From Prevotella sp. (GTDB taxonomy: Bacteria > Bacteroidota > Bacteroidia > Bacteroidales > Bacteroidaceae): a stretch of DNA of 56,116 nucleotides. Below the pieces are notes generated by a model. It did no database searches, was not told the DNA's origin, and was given only the letters and a program-made list of their open reading frames with translations. Positions 1 to 8,532 of the stretch are shown here, piece after piece. Where the stretch lies: contig DLZV01000018.1 of the NCBI GenBank assembly GCA_003447235.1, positions 1-56,116 of the forward strand, given 5' to 3'. Every line of letters begins with the position of its first letter. Within the stretch, counting starts at the first letter, position 1. Made by a program: the position numbers and the translations under genes.

Positions 1-35
1 CAAATTTTAACGAACTATTGCTTATCACAGCATCT

Positions 36-629
36 ATGAATTGGCTCGACATTGCCGGCACGATTATCGGACTGGTGTATATCTATCAGGAGTACAAGGC
101 CTCCATCTGGCTTTGGGTCACGGGACTCATCATGCCCATGGTCTATATGTTCGTCTATTACGAGGCCGGACTCTACGCCGACTTCGGCATGCAGGTCTAT
201 TACGTCCTGGCTGCCATCTACGGCCTGCTCGTGTGGAAATATGGCAAGAAGCGCAACCAGAAGACCGAGGAACTGCCCATCACCAAGGTCAAACGTTCCC
301 TTTTACTGCCCTCGCTGCTCTTCTTCCTTGCCGCATGGGGCGCACTCTACTTCATTCTGATCCGCTTCACCAACTCCACGGTCCCTGTCCTCGACTCTTT
401 CGGCAACTCGCTGAGCTTTGTCGGCTTGTGGTGGTTGTCGCGTAAATACATCGAACAATGGTGGGTCTGGATCGTCGTCGATATCGAGCTGTCTGCCCTC
501 TACGCCTACAAGGAAATCTATTTCACCTCGGGTCTCTACGCCCTCTACGTTGTGATCGCCGTGGCAGGCTACTTCAAGTGGAAACGTGTCATGGCCGAAG
601 AGGCGCAAGGAATCAGCATGAAATCATAG
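36..629 (+). CDS. pnuC: Nicotinamide riboside/mononucleotide transporter PnuC
   Basis: PnuC carries nicotinamide riboside across the inner membrane for NAD synthesis. The 197-residue product is mostly hydrophobic, with several membrane helices separated by short basic loops, and shows the family's N-terminal pattern: GTIIGLVYIYQEYKAS, then the W-x-W-x-x-G stretch and the YY.AGLYADFG segment. An in-frame TTG lies 18 nt upstream at 18, but ATG at 36 matches the usual PnuC start (MNWLDIAGT). The gene is followed after 24 nt by thiN on the same strand. This pair commonly sits in Bacteroidetes thiamine loci, so the substrate here could be a thiamine-related compound rather than nicotinamide riboside. 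The upstream part of the operon lies outside the window. Confidence 0.9.
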   Translation: MNWLDIAGTIIGLVYIYQEYKASIWLWVTGLIMPMVYMFVYYEAGLYADFGMQVYYVLAAIYGLLVWKYGKKRNQKTEELPITKVKRSLLLPSLLFFLAAWGALYFILIRFTNSTVPVLDSFGNSLSFVGLWWLSRKYIEQWWVWIVVDIELSALYAYKEIYFTSGLYALYVVIAVAGYFKWKRVMAEEAQGISMKS

Positions 630-653
630 ATATTAGAAAAAAATCTGTCTGCT

Positions 654-1346
654 ATGGTTTACGAACTCATCACGCCCGAAAGCCACTTCGACGGCATCAT
701 CTTTGCGGATGGCGACTGCCCTACTCACCCTATTCCCTTGGGCATCCTGCGGTCGGGCCGTCCCGTGATCGCCTGCGACAATGCGGGGGCGCAACTCATC
801 ACGAAATGGAACATGCTACCCGATGCCATTGTCGGCGACGGCGACTCGCTACCCCAGCAGTTTAAGGACCGATACAAGGACATCATCCACTACGTCGCAG
901 AGCAGGACTACAACGACCTGACGAAGGCCACCCGCTTCTTCCTTGAACACTACCGAAGCCCAAGCACGAAGCATCCGAGGATCTGCTACATCGGATGTAC
1001 GGGCAAACGGGAGGACCACACGCTGGGCAACATCTCGCTCCCCACCTTCTATCGCCAGGAGTTTGGCGTCGAGGGGGTGCTGCCTACCGACTTCGGATGG
1101 TTTGTCTATTGTCATGGCGCATGCGAGTTTGAGAGTATTCCGAACCAACAGGTCAGCATCTTCAACCTCAATTGCTCCTCCCTGACAAGCCAAGGGCTGC
1201 AATGGCCCATCTACCCCTTTGCCCAATGGTGGCAGGGGACGGTCAACAACGCTCTGGAAAACGCTTTCTCCATTGACGGTAACGGCGACTATATCGTCTA
1301 TCGCACCTATGAGGCGAAGAGGCAACCACACGCCAAGGAGGACTAA
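654..1346 (+). CDS. thiN: Thiamine pyrophosphokinase
   Basis: This enzyme transfers pyrophosphate from ATP to thiamine to make thiamine diphosphate in the cytoplasm. The 230-residue protein shows the family signatures: an early FADGDCP segment, the CDNAGAQL turn, the aspartate cluster VGDGDSLP near residue 65, and the EQDYNDLTKA motif (D-x-x-D-x-x-K-A) that binds substrate. The C-terminal half is the beta-rich thiamine-binding domain. It is probably co-transcribed with pnuC, giving an uptake-plus-activation pair. A strong hairpin lies directly after the stop codon. Confidence 0.88.
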   Translation: MVYELITPESHFDGIIFADGDCPTHPIPLGILRSGRPVIACDNAGAQLITKWNMLPDAIVGDGDSLPQQFKDRYKDIIHYVAEQDYNDLTKATRFFLEHYRSPSTKHPRICYIGCTGKREDHTLGNISLPTFYRQEFGVEGVLPTDFGWFVYCHGACEFESIPNQQVSIFNLNCSSLTSQGLQWPIYPFAQWWQGTVNNALENAFSIDGNGDYIVYRTYEAKRQPHAKED

Positions 1347-1349
1347 AAC

Positions 1350-1386
1350 AATACCGCCAAGACAGCACTTGCGTCTTGGCGGTATT
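1350..1386. terminator. Bidirectional terminator between thiN and dnaA
   Basis: A perfect 14-bp stem (AATACCGCCAAGAC at 1350-1363 with its complement at 1373-1386) closes a 9-nt loop. It lies between the convergent ends of thiN and dnaA, so it can serve both. Confidence 0.8.
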
Positions 1387-1456
1387 CATATCGTAACTTA
1401 CGTCCATATCCTCCTTTAAAAGGGAAAGGATCAAACTTTTGTTTACTCCAGAAAGC

Positions 1457-2860
1457 TTATTTCAACTTGAAGGCATTCTCAATCGTACCAAGCTCGGCAC
1501 TAAACATCTTGTCGGTCTTCAATCGCTTTTCCACTTGTGTGCAACTGTGGATGACCGTGCTATGGTCGCGATTGCCGATGAGTTTGCCAATACGAGATGC
1601 TGGCATCTTCGTGTATTTTTGCGACAGATACATGCTCACCTGGCGAGCCATCACGATGTCGCGCTTACGCGAACGGGAGTTGACGGCCGTAGTTGTTACA
1701 CTAAAGTGTTCGCACACACGCTCTAAGATCTCATCTACCGTGAGCGGCTCGTTGTCAACCTTCACGGCACGCTTGATGACTCGTTCGGCCAACCGCATGT
1801 CGATGTCGCAATTATAGACGACCGAATAGGCCAATAGCGAGTTGATGACGCCCTGCAAGTCGCGGACGCTTCCATTGGCCGTCTGGGCTATATAGCGGAT
1901 AACGTCTTCGGGGATAGTGAGACCATCGCGACGAATCTTGTTGTGCAGGATATCTACACACAGTTCCACATTGGGCTTCTCGAGCTCGGCAATAAGTCCA
2001 CAGGCAAAACGCGTGAGCAGTCGCTCGTTCATGCCTTTGAGGTCCACGGGCGGGCGGTCGGAGGCGAGGATAATGCGCTTTCCGTTGCGGAAGAGGTGGT
2101 TGAAGATATGGAAGAACGTATCCTGCGTCTTGATGGCCGTCATCCACTCCTGGATATCATCCACGATCAAGATGTCGATGGTCTGATAGAAGTTGATGAA
2201 ATCGTTGGTCGTATTGTTCCTCACCGAGTTGGTGTACTGCACCTGAAAGAGGCGCGCGGAGATATAGAGCACACGCTTCTGCGGATAGAGCTGCTTGGCT
2301 CGCATACCGATAGCATTGACGAGGTGGGTCTTTCCGCAGCCCGACGGTCCATAAATGAACATCGGGTTAAATTGCGTCGTGTTCGGATGCTCAGCTATGG
2401 AGAGTCCGATGGAGCGCGGTAGCTTGTTGCTGTCGCCCTCCAGGTAGTTATTGAAGGTCTTGTGCGGATCCAGCTGCGGATCGAGGTCCTGCGGAGCAGC
2501 ATCCATCGGCGTAGGACTTTGGTTGGCGCGGTCGGTCGGACGACGCGTATCCACCTTGTTGGAGGGCTCCCCCTGCAGGTCCTGCGTCAGATGATGGGCC
2601 TTGTCGGTAACGACACGGTAGGTCAACTTGATACCATGACCAAAGCAACGGGTAAGGACCGAGGACAGCAAACTGACATAGTTCTCCTCCAGGTACTCAT
2701 AGAAGAATGCGCTGGGTACCTGCAGAAGCAACGTCTTCGTGTCGGCATTATACGACTCAAAGACGAGGGGCTTGAACCATGTGTTATACTGTTGCTCTTC
2801 GACGTTCTCCTTTATCAGTCGCAAGGAGCTGTCCCATAGAGCATTTGAGTTTACTGTCAT
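1457..2860 (-). CDS. dnaA: Chromosomal replication initiator DnaA
   Basis: DnaA binds DnaA boxes and opens the replication origin. The 467-residue protein has domain I (about 1-90, including the WF.PL motif), a variable linker, an AAA+ core with Walker A GPSGCGKT (171-178) and Walker B LIVDD (D234, D235), and C-terminal domain IV with the helix-turn-helix signature GNRDHSTVIHS. The signature has Ser where many DnaA proteins have Thr (DHTTVIHA). The start ATG is at 2860. A plausible -7 element in this strand's direction (TAATTTTG) lies at 2918-2925. No cluster of DnaA boxes is visible on either side, so the origin may be elsewhere. Confidence 0.97.
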   Translation of the reverse strand: MTVNSNALWDSSLRLIKENVEEQQYNTWFKPLVFESYNADTKTLLLQVPSAFFYEYLEENYVSLLSSVLTRCFGHGIKLTYRVVTDKAHHLTQDLQGEPSNKVDTRRPTDRANQSPTPMDAAPQDLDPQLDPHKTFNNYLEGDSNKLPRSIGLSIAEHPNTTQFNPMFIYGPSGCGKTHLVNAIGMRAKQLYPQKRVLYISARLFQVQYTNSVRNNTTNDFINFYQTIDILIVDDIQEWMTAIKTQDTFFHIFNHLFRNGKRIILASDRPPVDLKGMNERLLTRFACGLIAELEKPNVELCVDILHNKIRRDGLTIPEDVIRYIAQTANGSVRDLQGVINSLLAYSVVYNCDIDMRLAERVIKRAVKVDNEPLTVDEILERVCEHFSVTTTAVNSRSRKRDIVMARQVSMYLSQKYTKMPASRIGKLIGNRDHSTVIHSCTQVEKRLKTDKMFSAELGTIENAFKLK

Positions 2861-2917
2861 TAATCTATACTGGTCTATTTAATTGCCAAGACGGGCTTAA
2901 AGCCCAAGTTGCGGATG

Positions 2918-2925
2918 CAAAATTA
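2918..2925 (-). promoter_or_regulatory. Putative dnaA promoter -7 box
   Basis: The minus strand reads TAATTTTG, matching the Bacteroidetes -7 consensus TAnnTTTG, about 58 nt before the dnaA start. No good TTTG -33 box is seen at the expected spacing. Confidence 0.4.
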
Positions 2926-3441
2926 CAAAAAAAAATTCGAACCGTAAAGTCGGCATAAAAGCCGCCAAGAAGAAAGGAAAACGTAAAATGCGTAGTTACC
3001 GACACTTAGGCTACAAATAAAAAAGCCTTATAAAAGAGATTTTTGGCCGTTTCAAAGGTCTTGATAATCAAAGGCTTCGAAGGGTTTAGCGCGTTTGTAA
3101 CAAAATGGTGCAAAGAAACAGAAAAAACGCTATAACTATCTGACGCACAGAGACGTTAAGCGTAATCAAAGTTAGCTATTCGTTATCCTTTTTATTTAGA
3201 CCATATTTAAACTAAGAAATATTTTGGTATTGCAAGAGGAAAAAACAACTCGACCAAGCTACTTTCATGCTCTATCTGTCTATTCTACCGAGGGTATGAT
3301 TGACACGCTGCCAACCCACCCACCAAATCGTCACAAGAACAGAGACACTATGCTTCGCTATATAATATAGGTATAAAGGGCAGTGTTGGGCTTGCAACAC
3401 CACACTTTCACAGATATTCATCAAGAAGTAGCGGCGATCAT
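2926..3441. other. Non-coding gap between mscL and dnaA
   Basis: About 515 AT-rich bases without a credible gene. I searched by eye for TTATNCACA-type DnaA boxes and found none. No strong hairpin, tRNA or repeat was seen. Confidence 0.5.
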
Positions 3442-3837
3442 TTATTTGCTCTCCTTGCGCAGCTCGTCACGAATCTCGGCAAGCAACTTCTCCGTAGGCG
3501 TAGGCTCAGCAGGGACAGCCGGCGCAGGAGTTTCCTCCTTGTGCTTGGCCAGTTTGTTGACGGCCTTGATCATCACAAAGATACAGAAAGCGACGATCAA
3601 GAAGTCGATGACATTCTGCAGGAACACACCATACTTCACCTCTGCATCTTTCACCTTGAAGCTCAGATTGGAGAAATCGACTCCACCCGTGATGACTCCG
3701 ATGACAGGCATGAAGACGTCGTTCACGAGAGACGAGACAATCTTGCCAAAAGCACCACCAATGATGACACCTACCGCCATGTCCATCACATTGCCACGCA
3801 TGGCAAACTGTTTAAACTCTTTCAAAAATGCACTCAT
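3442..3837 (-). CDS. mscL: Large-conductance mechanosensitive channel MscL
   Basis: MscL is the pentameric inner-membrane emergency valve that opens under hypo-osmotic shock. The 131-residue protein has the conserved amphipathic N-terminus (KEFKQFAMRGNVMDMAVGVIIGGAFG), a first transmembrane helix, a periplasmic loop, a second helix (about 70-92) and a charged C-terminal helix bundle ending RDELRKESK. Length and layout are normal for the family. It is transcribed away from gapA and shares a symmetrical promoter region with it. Confidence 0.95.
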   Translation of the reverse strand: MSAFLKEFKQFAMRGNVMDMAVGVIIGGAFGKIVSSLVNDVFMPVIGVITGGVDFSNLSFKVKDAEVKYGVFLQNVIDFLIVAFCIFVMIKAVNKLAKHKEETPAPAVPAEPTPTEKLLAEIRDELRKESK

Positions 3838-3946
3838 TTTCCCTTGCTTTGATTTTTATTCATTTTAAAACCATTATTAGTTCACACGCGGATAGCAAAA
3901 TCATCAGCTACCCGTGTTTTTAGTATTTTTAATACTCGTTCCGAGT

Positions 3947-3975
3947 GCAAAGTTAAAAAATAAATGTAACTTTGC
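3947..3975. promoter_or_regulatory. Back-to-back mscL/gapA promoters forming an inverted repeat
   Basis: GCAAAGTTA at 3947-3955 and TAACTTTGC at 3967-3975 form a perfect 9-bp inverted repeat with an 11-nt spacer. Each arm is a -7 box (TAACTTTG), one per strand, so the divergent mscL and gapA promoters physically overlap. Confidence 0.6.
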
Positions 3976-4048
3976 GGCGCAAACAGATAAAAAATATACT
4001 TCAAATAGTAAATAGGTATTTTATCAACATTTATAATTACATTCAAAA

Positions 4049-5074
4049 ATGGTAAAAGTAGCAATTAACGGATTCGGTCGTATTGGCCGTTTGGCTTTCC
4101 GTCAGATGTTTGAGGCTGAGGGTTATGAGGTTGTAGCAATCAACGACCTTACTTCTCCTAAGATGCTCGCTCACCTTCTCAAGTATGACACGGCTCAGGG
4201 TGGTTTCGCTGGCAAGTTCGGCGAGAACAAGCACACCGTTGAGGCAACCGAGAACTCCATCATCGTTGATGGCAAGGAGATCACGATCTATGCTAAGCCG
4301 AACGCTGCCGAGCTGCCTTGGGGCGAGCTCGGAGTCGACGTCGTTCTTGAGTGCACAGGCTTCTACACCTCTAAGGAGAAGGCTTCTGCCCACCTCGCTG
4401 CTGGTGCTAAGAAGGTGGTCATCTCCGCTCCTGCCGGCAAGGACCTCCCCACGATTGTTTACAACGTTAACCACAAGACGCTGACCGCCGAGGACAAGGT
4501 GATCTCAGCTGCTTCCTGCACAACCAACTGCCTCGCTCCGATGGCTGCAGCGCTCCACGCTTACGCCCCGATCCAGTCTGGTATCATGTCCACCATCCAC
4601 GCTTACACGGGCGACCAGATGATCCTTGATGGTCCTCAGCGCAAGGGCGACCTCCGTCGTTCACGTGCCGGTGCTCAGAACATCGTCCCCAACTCTACGG
4701 GTGCTGCCAAGGCTATCGGCCTCGTCATCCCTGAGCTCAACGGCAAGCTCATCGGTTCTGCACAGCGCGTTCCGACGCCGACGGGCTCTACGACGATTCT
4801 CGTCGCTGTTGTCAAGGGCAAGGACATCACCGTTGAGGGTGTCAACGCTGCTATGAAGGCCGCCACCACGGAGTCCTTCGGCTACACCGAGGAGCAGATT
4901 GTTTCTTCCGACATCATCGGCATGAAGTACGGCTCGCTCTTCGACGCTACGCAGACGATGGTCGCCAAGGTTGACGATGACACCTACCACGTGCAGGTTG
5001 TCTCTTGGTACGACAACGAGAACTCTTACACTTCTCAGATGGTTCGCACCATCAAGTACTTCGCCGAGATCTAA
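4049..5074 (+). CDS. gapA: Glyceraldehyde-3-phosphate dehydrogenase, type I
   Basis: This enzyme oxidises glyceraldehyde 3-phosphate to 1,3-bisphosphoglycerate with NAD in glycolysis. The 341-residue protein starts with the Rossmann motif INGFGRIGR, has Asp33 after the second strand (typical of NAD preference), the catalytic Cys157 in SAASCTTNC, His184 in STIHAYTGDQ, and the WYDNE motif near the C-terminus. Codon use is strongly biased (GCT, GTT, AAG), as expected for a highly expressed gene. It is monocistronic, with its own promoter and a clear terminator. Confidence 0.98.
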   Translation: MVKVAINGFGRIGRLAFRQMFEAEGYEVVAINDLTSPKMLAHLLKYDTAQGGFAGKFGENKHTVEATENSIIVDGKEITIYAKPNAAELPWGELGVDVVLECTGFYTSKEKASAHLAAGAKKVVISAPAGKDLPTIVYNVNHKTLTAEDKVISAASCTTNCLAPMAAALHAYAPIQSGIMSTIHAYTGDQMILDGPQRKGDLRRSRAGAQNIVPNSTGAAKAIGLVIPELNGKLIGSAQRVPTPTGSTTILVAVVKGKDITVEGVNAAMKAATTESFGYTEEQIVSSDIIGMKYGSLFDATQTMVAKVDDDTYHVQVVSWYDNENSYTSQMVRTIKYFAEI

Positions 5075-5107
5075 TCTCCCGACATGCTTGATGGATAGCA
5101 GCGCCCT

Positions 5108-5124
5108 TTTGCCCTCAGGGCAAA
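5108..5124 (+). other. Short palindrome after gapA
   Basis: TTTGCCC-TCA-GGGCAAA is a perfect 7-bp stem with a 3-nt loop in the gapA 3' untranslated region, ahead of the main terminator. It may protect the mRNA end or assist termination. Confidence 0.4.
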
Positions 5125-5154
5125 TGCTGCGCCTATCGAAGTGATTACAAGTCT

Positions 5155-5193
5155 AAGAAGCCATTCCTTATTGCGAGGGATGGCTTCTTTTTG
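5155..5193 (+). terminator. gapA intrinsic terminator
   Basis: A 14-bp stem with one G-U pair (AAGAAGCCATTCCT at 5155-5168 with 5176-5189), a 7-nt loop and a following T run. Confidence 0.85.
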
Positions 5194-5312
5194 TATCATT
5201 TCCTCAGCAATCCTTAGGGACCAAGTAGTACATAGCCTTAGGACTTCTATAGGGGAAAATACCAGCCTGAGGAACACAAAGAAGTACGTAGTCGGGTTTT
5301 TCTTTCGTAAGG

Positions 5313-5344
5313 GTTGGGTAATTCATGGAAATAATGTAACTTTG
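5313..5344 (+). promoter_or_regulatory. Promoter of the DMP19-family gene
   Basis: A GTTG element at 5313-5316 lies 20 nt before TAACTTTG (5337-5344), a good Bacteroidetes -7 box, 27 nt before the start codon. Confidence 0.55.
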
Positions 5345-5370
5345 CAATCGAAAAGAAAGAAAGCTGAAAG

Positions 5371-5895
5371 ATGGAGAAAGATACAATGATAACAGTCACG
5401 GTAAGCGACGCAGCCCTGCGCCAAGCAGCCGAAGAAGGGATGGACGAGTTTGTCAAGGTGTTTATCGATGGCATCCAGAAAGCCATCGGCGGCCAACTGA
5501 CCAACGAGAACATGGCACGGCTCAATGCTGACCAAATCACGCTTCTGGGCTGGAGCTATCTCCACGAAGAGGTGTCGGACGGCGGCTATGTGCAGCTTAT
5601 CTACAACGGGCTGGGCGCATTTATCTTCAAAAACCCCTTTGCCCGCATGATGCGCGAATGGGGACTGCAAGACCTCTACTCCCATCTGCAGCGATGCAAG
5701 AAGTGGTACACTCAGTATCATGAGCAACTGGAGCACGAGATGAGCGACGACGACTTCATGGCCATCTACGAGCAGATGCCAGAGTTTGACGACTTCGACG
5801 ACGACTTTGTGGTCAACGAGGAGAAGTGGACGGCACAGATAGCAGCCTACATCGACGATCATATCGACGACTTTGCCAAGACCGTGACACCATAA
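5371..5895 (+). CDS. DMP19/DUF4375 family protein
   Basis: The 174-residue acidic protein carries the DUF4375 (DMP19-like) pattern: LTNENMARLNADQITLLGWSY, followed by SDGGYVQLIYNGLG and a helical C-terminal half with an acidic tract (FDDFDDDF, about 131-138). Neisserial DMP19 is a DNA-mimic that binds a repressor; most other family members have no known role, so only family membership is claimed. It lies 96 nt upstream of smpB and has its own promoter. No signal peptide or membrane segment is present. Confidence 0.75.
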   Translation: MEKDTMITVTVSDAALRQAAEEGMDEFVKVFIDGIQKAIGGQLTNENMARLNADQITLLGWSYLHEEVSDGGYVQLIYNGLGAFIFKNPFARMMREWGLQDLYSHLQRCKKWYTQYHEQLEHEMSDDDFMAIYEQMPEFDDFDDDFVVNEEKWTAQIAAYIDDHIDDFAKTVTP

Positions 5896-5991
5896 CAAAC
5901 TTCTTCGGCAAGTCCACGGGACGGCTTCAAGATGAAAGCTTCGCCCATTCGGCCTTATAAGGAGGCCAACATCACTATCAAACGACAAAGA

Positions 5992-6471
5992 ATGAACAAG
6001 GAAGAGCAAGAAAGAAGAAAAAAAAGCCCCGTGCAAATTCGCAACAAGAAGGCTTCGTTCGAATACTTCTTCGTTGACACCTATACGGCGGGCATCGTGC
6101 TCACGGGCACGGAAATCAAGTCGATACGAGCGGGCAAGGCCTCGCTCACCGACTCTTTCTGCTATATTACCCGTGGCGAAATGTGGGTGGAGGGCATGAA
6201 TATATCGCCCTACTTCTACGGTTCCTACGCCAACCACGAGGCCCGGAGAACCCGCAAACTGCTGCTGAACCGCAGGGAGATCAAGCGACTGGAGGCAGAG
6301 ATCAAGACGCCAGGCTACACGATCGTTCCCCTACTGGTCTTTATCGACGAGCACGGACGCGCCAAGATGGACATCGCCCTCGCACGCGGTAAGAAGATGT
6401 ACGACAAGCGCCAGACCCTCAAAGAGAAGGAGGACCGACGGGAGATGGACCGTGCCGTGAAGCGATATTAG
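5992..6471 (+). CDS. smpB: SsrA-binding protein SmpB
   Basis: SmpB binds tmRNA and brings it to stalled ribosomes for trans-translation. The 159-residue protein has the OB-fold signatures NKKASFEYF, AGIVLTGTEIKSIR, the ISPYFYGSYANHE strand and the C-terminal basic tail KKMYDKRQTLKEKEDRRE. An in-frame ATG lies at 5932, but the 20 extra residues it would add are not family-like, so ATG 5992 is preferred. The last residues (AVKRY) are shortened relative to many homologues but the essential tail is present. The tmRNA gene is not in the window. Confidence 0.93.
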   Translation: MNKEEQERRKKSPVQIRNKKASFEYFFVDTYTAGIVLTGTEIKSIRAGKASLTDSFCYITRGEMWVEGMNISPYFYGSYANHEARRTRKLLLNRREIKRLEAEIKTPGYTIVPLLVFIDEHGRAKMDIALARGKKMYDKRQTLKEKEDRREMDRAVKRY

Positions 6472-6520
6472 GCCGACAAGGGCACAAGGGACTACATACA
6501 ACGAAAAGGAGATACATAAA

Positions 6521-7390
6521 ATGATAAATTTTAAGAAGAAAAAGAGATGGCATTGCCTCGCCGGACAGCAGCCGACGGAGATGGACTTGAAGATCATGGA
6601 GTGGGAGCGCAAGGGCAAACTGGTGCCTACGCGTGAACTGGTCAAGACCCCCGAGCAGATCGAGGGCATCCGTGTGGCGGGCAAGATCAATAGTGGCTGC
6701 CTCGACGCCGTGGCGGAAATGATCCGCCCGGGCATCTCCACCAAAGACATCGACAACGTCTGCGTGGAGTACTGCAAGGCTCACAACGCCATCTCCGCCA
6801 CGCTTGGCTACGAAGGATTCCCCGGAAGCCTGTGCACCAGCATCAACGAGGTGGTGGCGCATGGCATTCCCAAGGAACAGGACGTTTTGGAGCCAGGCGA
6901 CATCGTCAACGTGGATATCACGCTGGGATACAACGGCTACTATGGCGATGCCTCACGCATGTTCATCATCGGCGGCGAAACCACACCCGAAAAGGAGCAG
7001 CTGGTCCGCGTGACCAAAGAGTGCCTGGAGATAGGCGCAGCAGCAGCCAAACCCTACGGCTTTGCCGGAGACATCGGCCACGCCATCCAGAAGCATGCCG
7101 AAAAGCATGGCTATGGCGTAGTGCGCGACCTCTGCGGCCATGGTGTAGGACTGAAGATGCACGAGGAGCCCGAGATACTCCACTACGGCCATCGTGGCAC
7201 AGGCATGCTCCTGGTACCAGGAATGGTGTTTACCATCGAGCCGATGATCAATATGGGAACATGGAAGGTCTTCATAGACGCCGACGACCCCTATGGATGG
7301 GAGGTTATCACGGGCGACGAAAAGCCATCGGCACAATGGGAGCACACCTTCCTCATGACCGAGAATGGCGTGGAGATTCTCTCCGAATAA
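6521..7390 (+). CDS. map: Methionine aminopeptidase, type I
   Basis: This metalloenzyme removes the initiator methionine from new proteins. The pita-bread fold ligands are all visible in the 289-residue protein: Asp132, Asp143, His207 (GHGVG), Glu240 (TIEPM) and Glu274 (WEHT), with the substrate-contacting His114 (VVAHGIP). About 40 residues precede the catalytic domain; they are basic (KKKKRW) with one Cys. It lies 49 nt after smpB. A degenerate 24-bp tandem repeat covers its last codons and the gap to tsaD. Confidence 0.96.
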   Translation: MINFKKKKRWHCLAGQQPTEMDLKIMEWERKGKLVPTRELVKTPEQIEGIRVAGKINSGCLDAVAEMIRPGISTKDIDNVCVEYCKAHNAISATLGYEGFPGSLCTSINEVVAHGIPKEQDVLEPGDIVNVDITLGYNGYYGDASRMFIIGGETTPEKEQLVRVTKECLEIGAAAAKPYGFAGDIGHAIQKHAEKHGYGVVRDLCGHGVGLKMHEEPEILHYGHRGTGMLLVPGMVFTIEPMINMGTWKVFIDADDPYGWEVITGDEKPSAQWEHTFLMTENGVEILSE

Positions 7391-7469
7391 TGTGGAAAGA
7401 TTCTCTTCGAATAACATGGAAAGAATTTCTCTAAACAACATGAGGGATTCCCTTCGAATAAAATGACAG
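7375..7469 (+). repeat. Degenerate 24-bp tandem repeat across the map-tsaD junction
   Basis: Four imperfect 24-nt units resembling GATTCTCTTCGAATAACATG run from the last map codons to the region just before tsaD. The first unit encodes the map C-terminus and stop. They look like serial duplications of the map end. Confidence 0.6.
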
Positions 7470-7486
7470 AGGACAAGAAGATTCAC

Positions 7487-8512
7487 ATGAGCGACATATA
7501 TATATTAGGTATAGAGAGCAGTTGTGACGACACGTCGGCTGCCGTCTTGCGCAATGGCGTGATTCTGAGCAACGTCACGGCTTCTCAGGAGGTGCACAAG
7601 GCCTACGGAGGCGTCGTGCCCGAGTTGGCCTCAAGGGCTCATCAGCAAAACGTAGTGCCCGTGGTCGATCAGGCCATCAAGCGGGCAGGCATCACCAAGG
7701 AGCAGCTTTCCGCCGTGGCCTTTACGCGAGGACCCGGACTGATGGGCTCGCTATTGGTTGGCGTGAGCTTCGCCAAAGGATTCGCCCGTGCCCTGGGCAT
7801 ACCGCTGATAGATGTCAACCACCTGCAAGGACATGTGATGGCCCACTTCATCAAAGAGAACGAAGAGGACACCAACGTGCCCCCCTTCCCCTTCGTCTGC
7901 CTACTCGTAAGTGGCGGCAACTCCCAGATCGTGAAGGTCAACGCCTACAACGACATGGAGGTGCTGGGACAGACGATCGACGATGCTGCAGGCGAGGCCA
8001 TCGACAAATGCTCGAAAGTGATGGGACTGGGCTATCCAGGCGGCCCGATCATCGACAAACTGGCAAGACAGGGCAACCCGAAAGCCTACCAGTTTTCAGA
8101 GCCCCACATTCCAGGACTCGACTACTCCTTCTCGGGACTGAAGACGTCCTTCCTCTACAACCTGCGCAAGTGGGTGGCCGAGGATGCCGACTTTGTGGAG
8201 CATCACAAGGAGGACCTGGCAGCCAGTCTGGAGTTTACGGTAGTCGATATTCTGATGAAGAAACTGCGCCTGGCCGTCAAGGAGACGGGCATCAAGCATG
8301 TAGCCGTGGCGGGTGGCGTGTCTGCCAACACAGGCCTGCGCAACGCCTTCCACGACTATGCCAAGCGATACGGATGGACCATCTACATCCCCAAGTTCAG
8401 CTACACGACGGACAATGCGGCCATGATAGCCTGTGTGGGTACGTTCAAGTACCATGACCACGACTTTGCCTCAATAGACCTGCCCGCATACAGCAAGGTA
8501 ACTTTCAAGTAA
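7487..8512 (+). CDS. tsaD: tRNA threonylcarbamoyladenosine modification protein TsaD
   Basis: TsaD, with TsaB and TsaE, transfers the threonylcarbamoyl group to A37 of ANN-decoding tRNAs. The 341-residue protein opens with ILGIESSCDDTSAAVL, contains the metal-binding His112 and His116 (HLQGHVMAH), the glycine loop LLVSGGNSQ, and the late VAGGVSANTGLR motif of the ASKHA fold. An in-frame ATG at 7463 would add 8 residues and falls inside the tandem repeat; ATG 7487 gives the usual family N-terminus. A cinA-like gene follows after 20 nt. Confidence 0.95.
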   Translation: MSDIYILGIESSCDDTSAAVLRNGVILSNVTASQEVHKAYGGVVPELASRAHQQNVVPVVDQAIKRAGITKEQLSAVAFTRGPGLMGSLLVGVSFAKGFARALGIPLIDVNHLQGHVMAHFIKENEEDTNVPPFPFVCLLVSGGNSQIVKVNAYNDMEVLGQTIDDAAGEAIDKCSKVMGLGYPGGPIIDKLARQGNPKAYQFSEPHIPGLDYSFSGLKTSFLYNLRKWVAEDADFVEHHKEDLAASLEFTVVDILMKKLRLAVKETGIKHVAVAGGVSANTGLRNAFHDYAKRYGWTIYIPKFSYTTDNAAMIACVGTFKYHDHDFASIDLPAYSKVTFK

Positions 8513-8532
8513 AACACTTAGCACCAAGGATC

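Noticed and set aside
18..35. TTG start for pnuC
   Set aside because: Family alignment begins at ATG 36; the six extra residues are not conserved.
2861..3441. Replication origin next to dnaA
   Set aside because: No TTATNCACA-type boxes or AT-rich 13-mer repeats were seen in the gap or beyond the other end of dnaA.
5932..5991. Longer SmpB start
   Set aside because: The extra 20 residues have no match to the family; ATG 5992 gives normal length.
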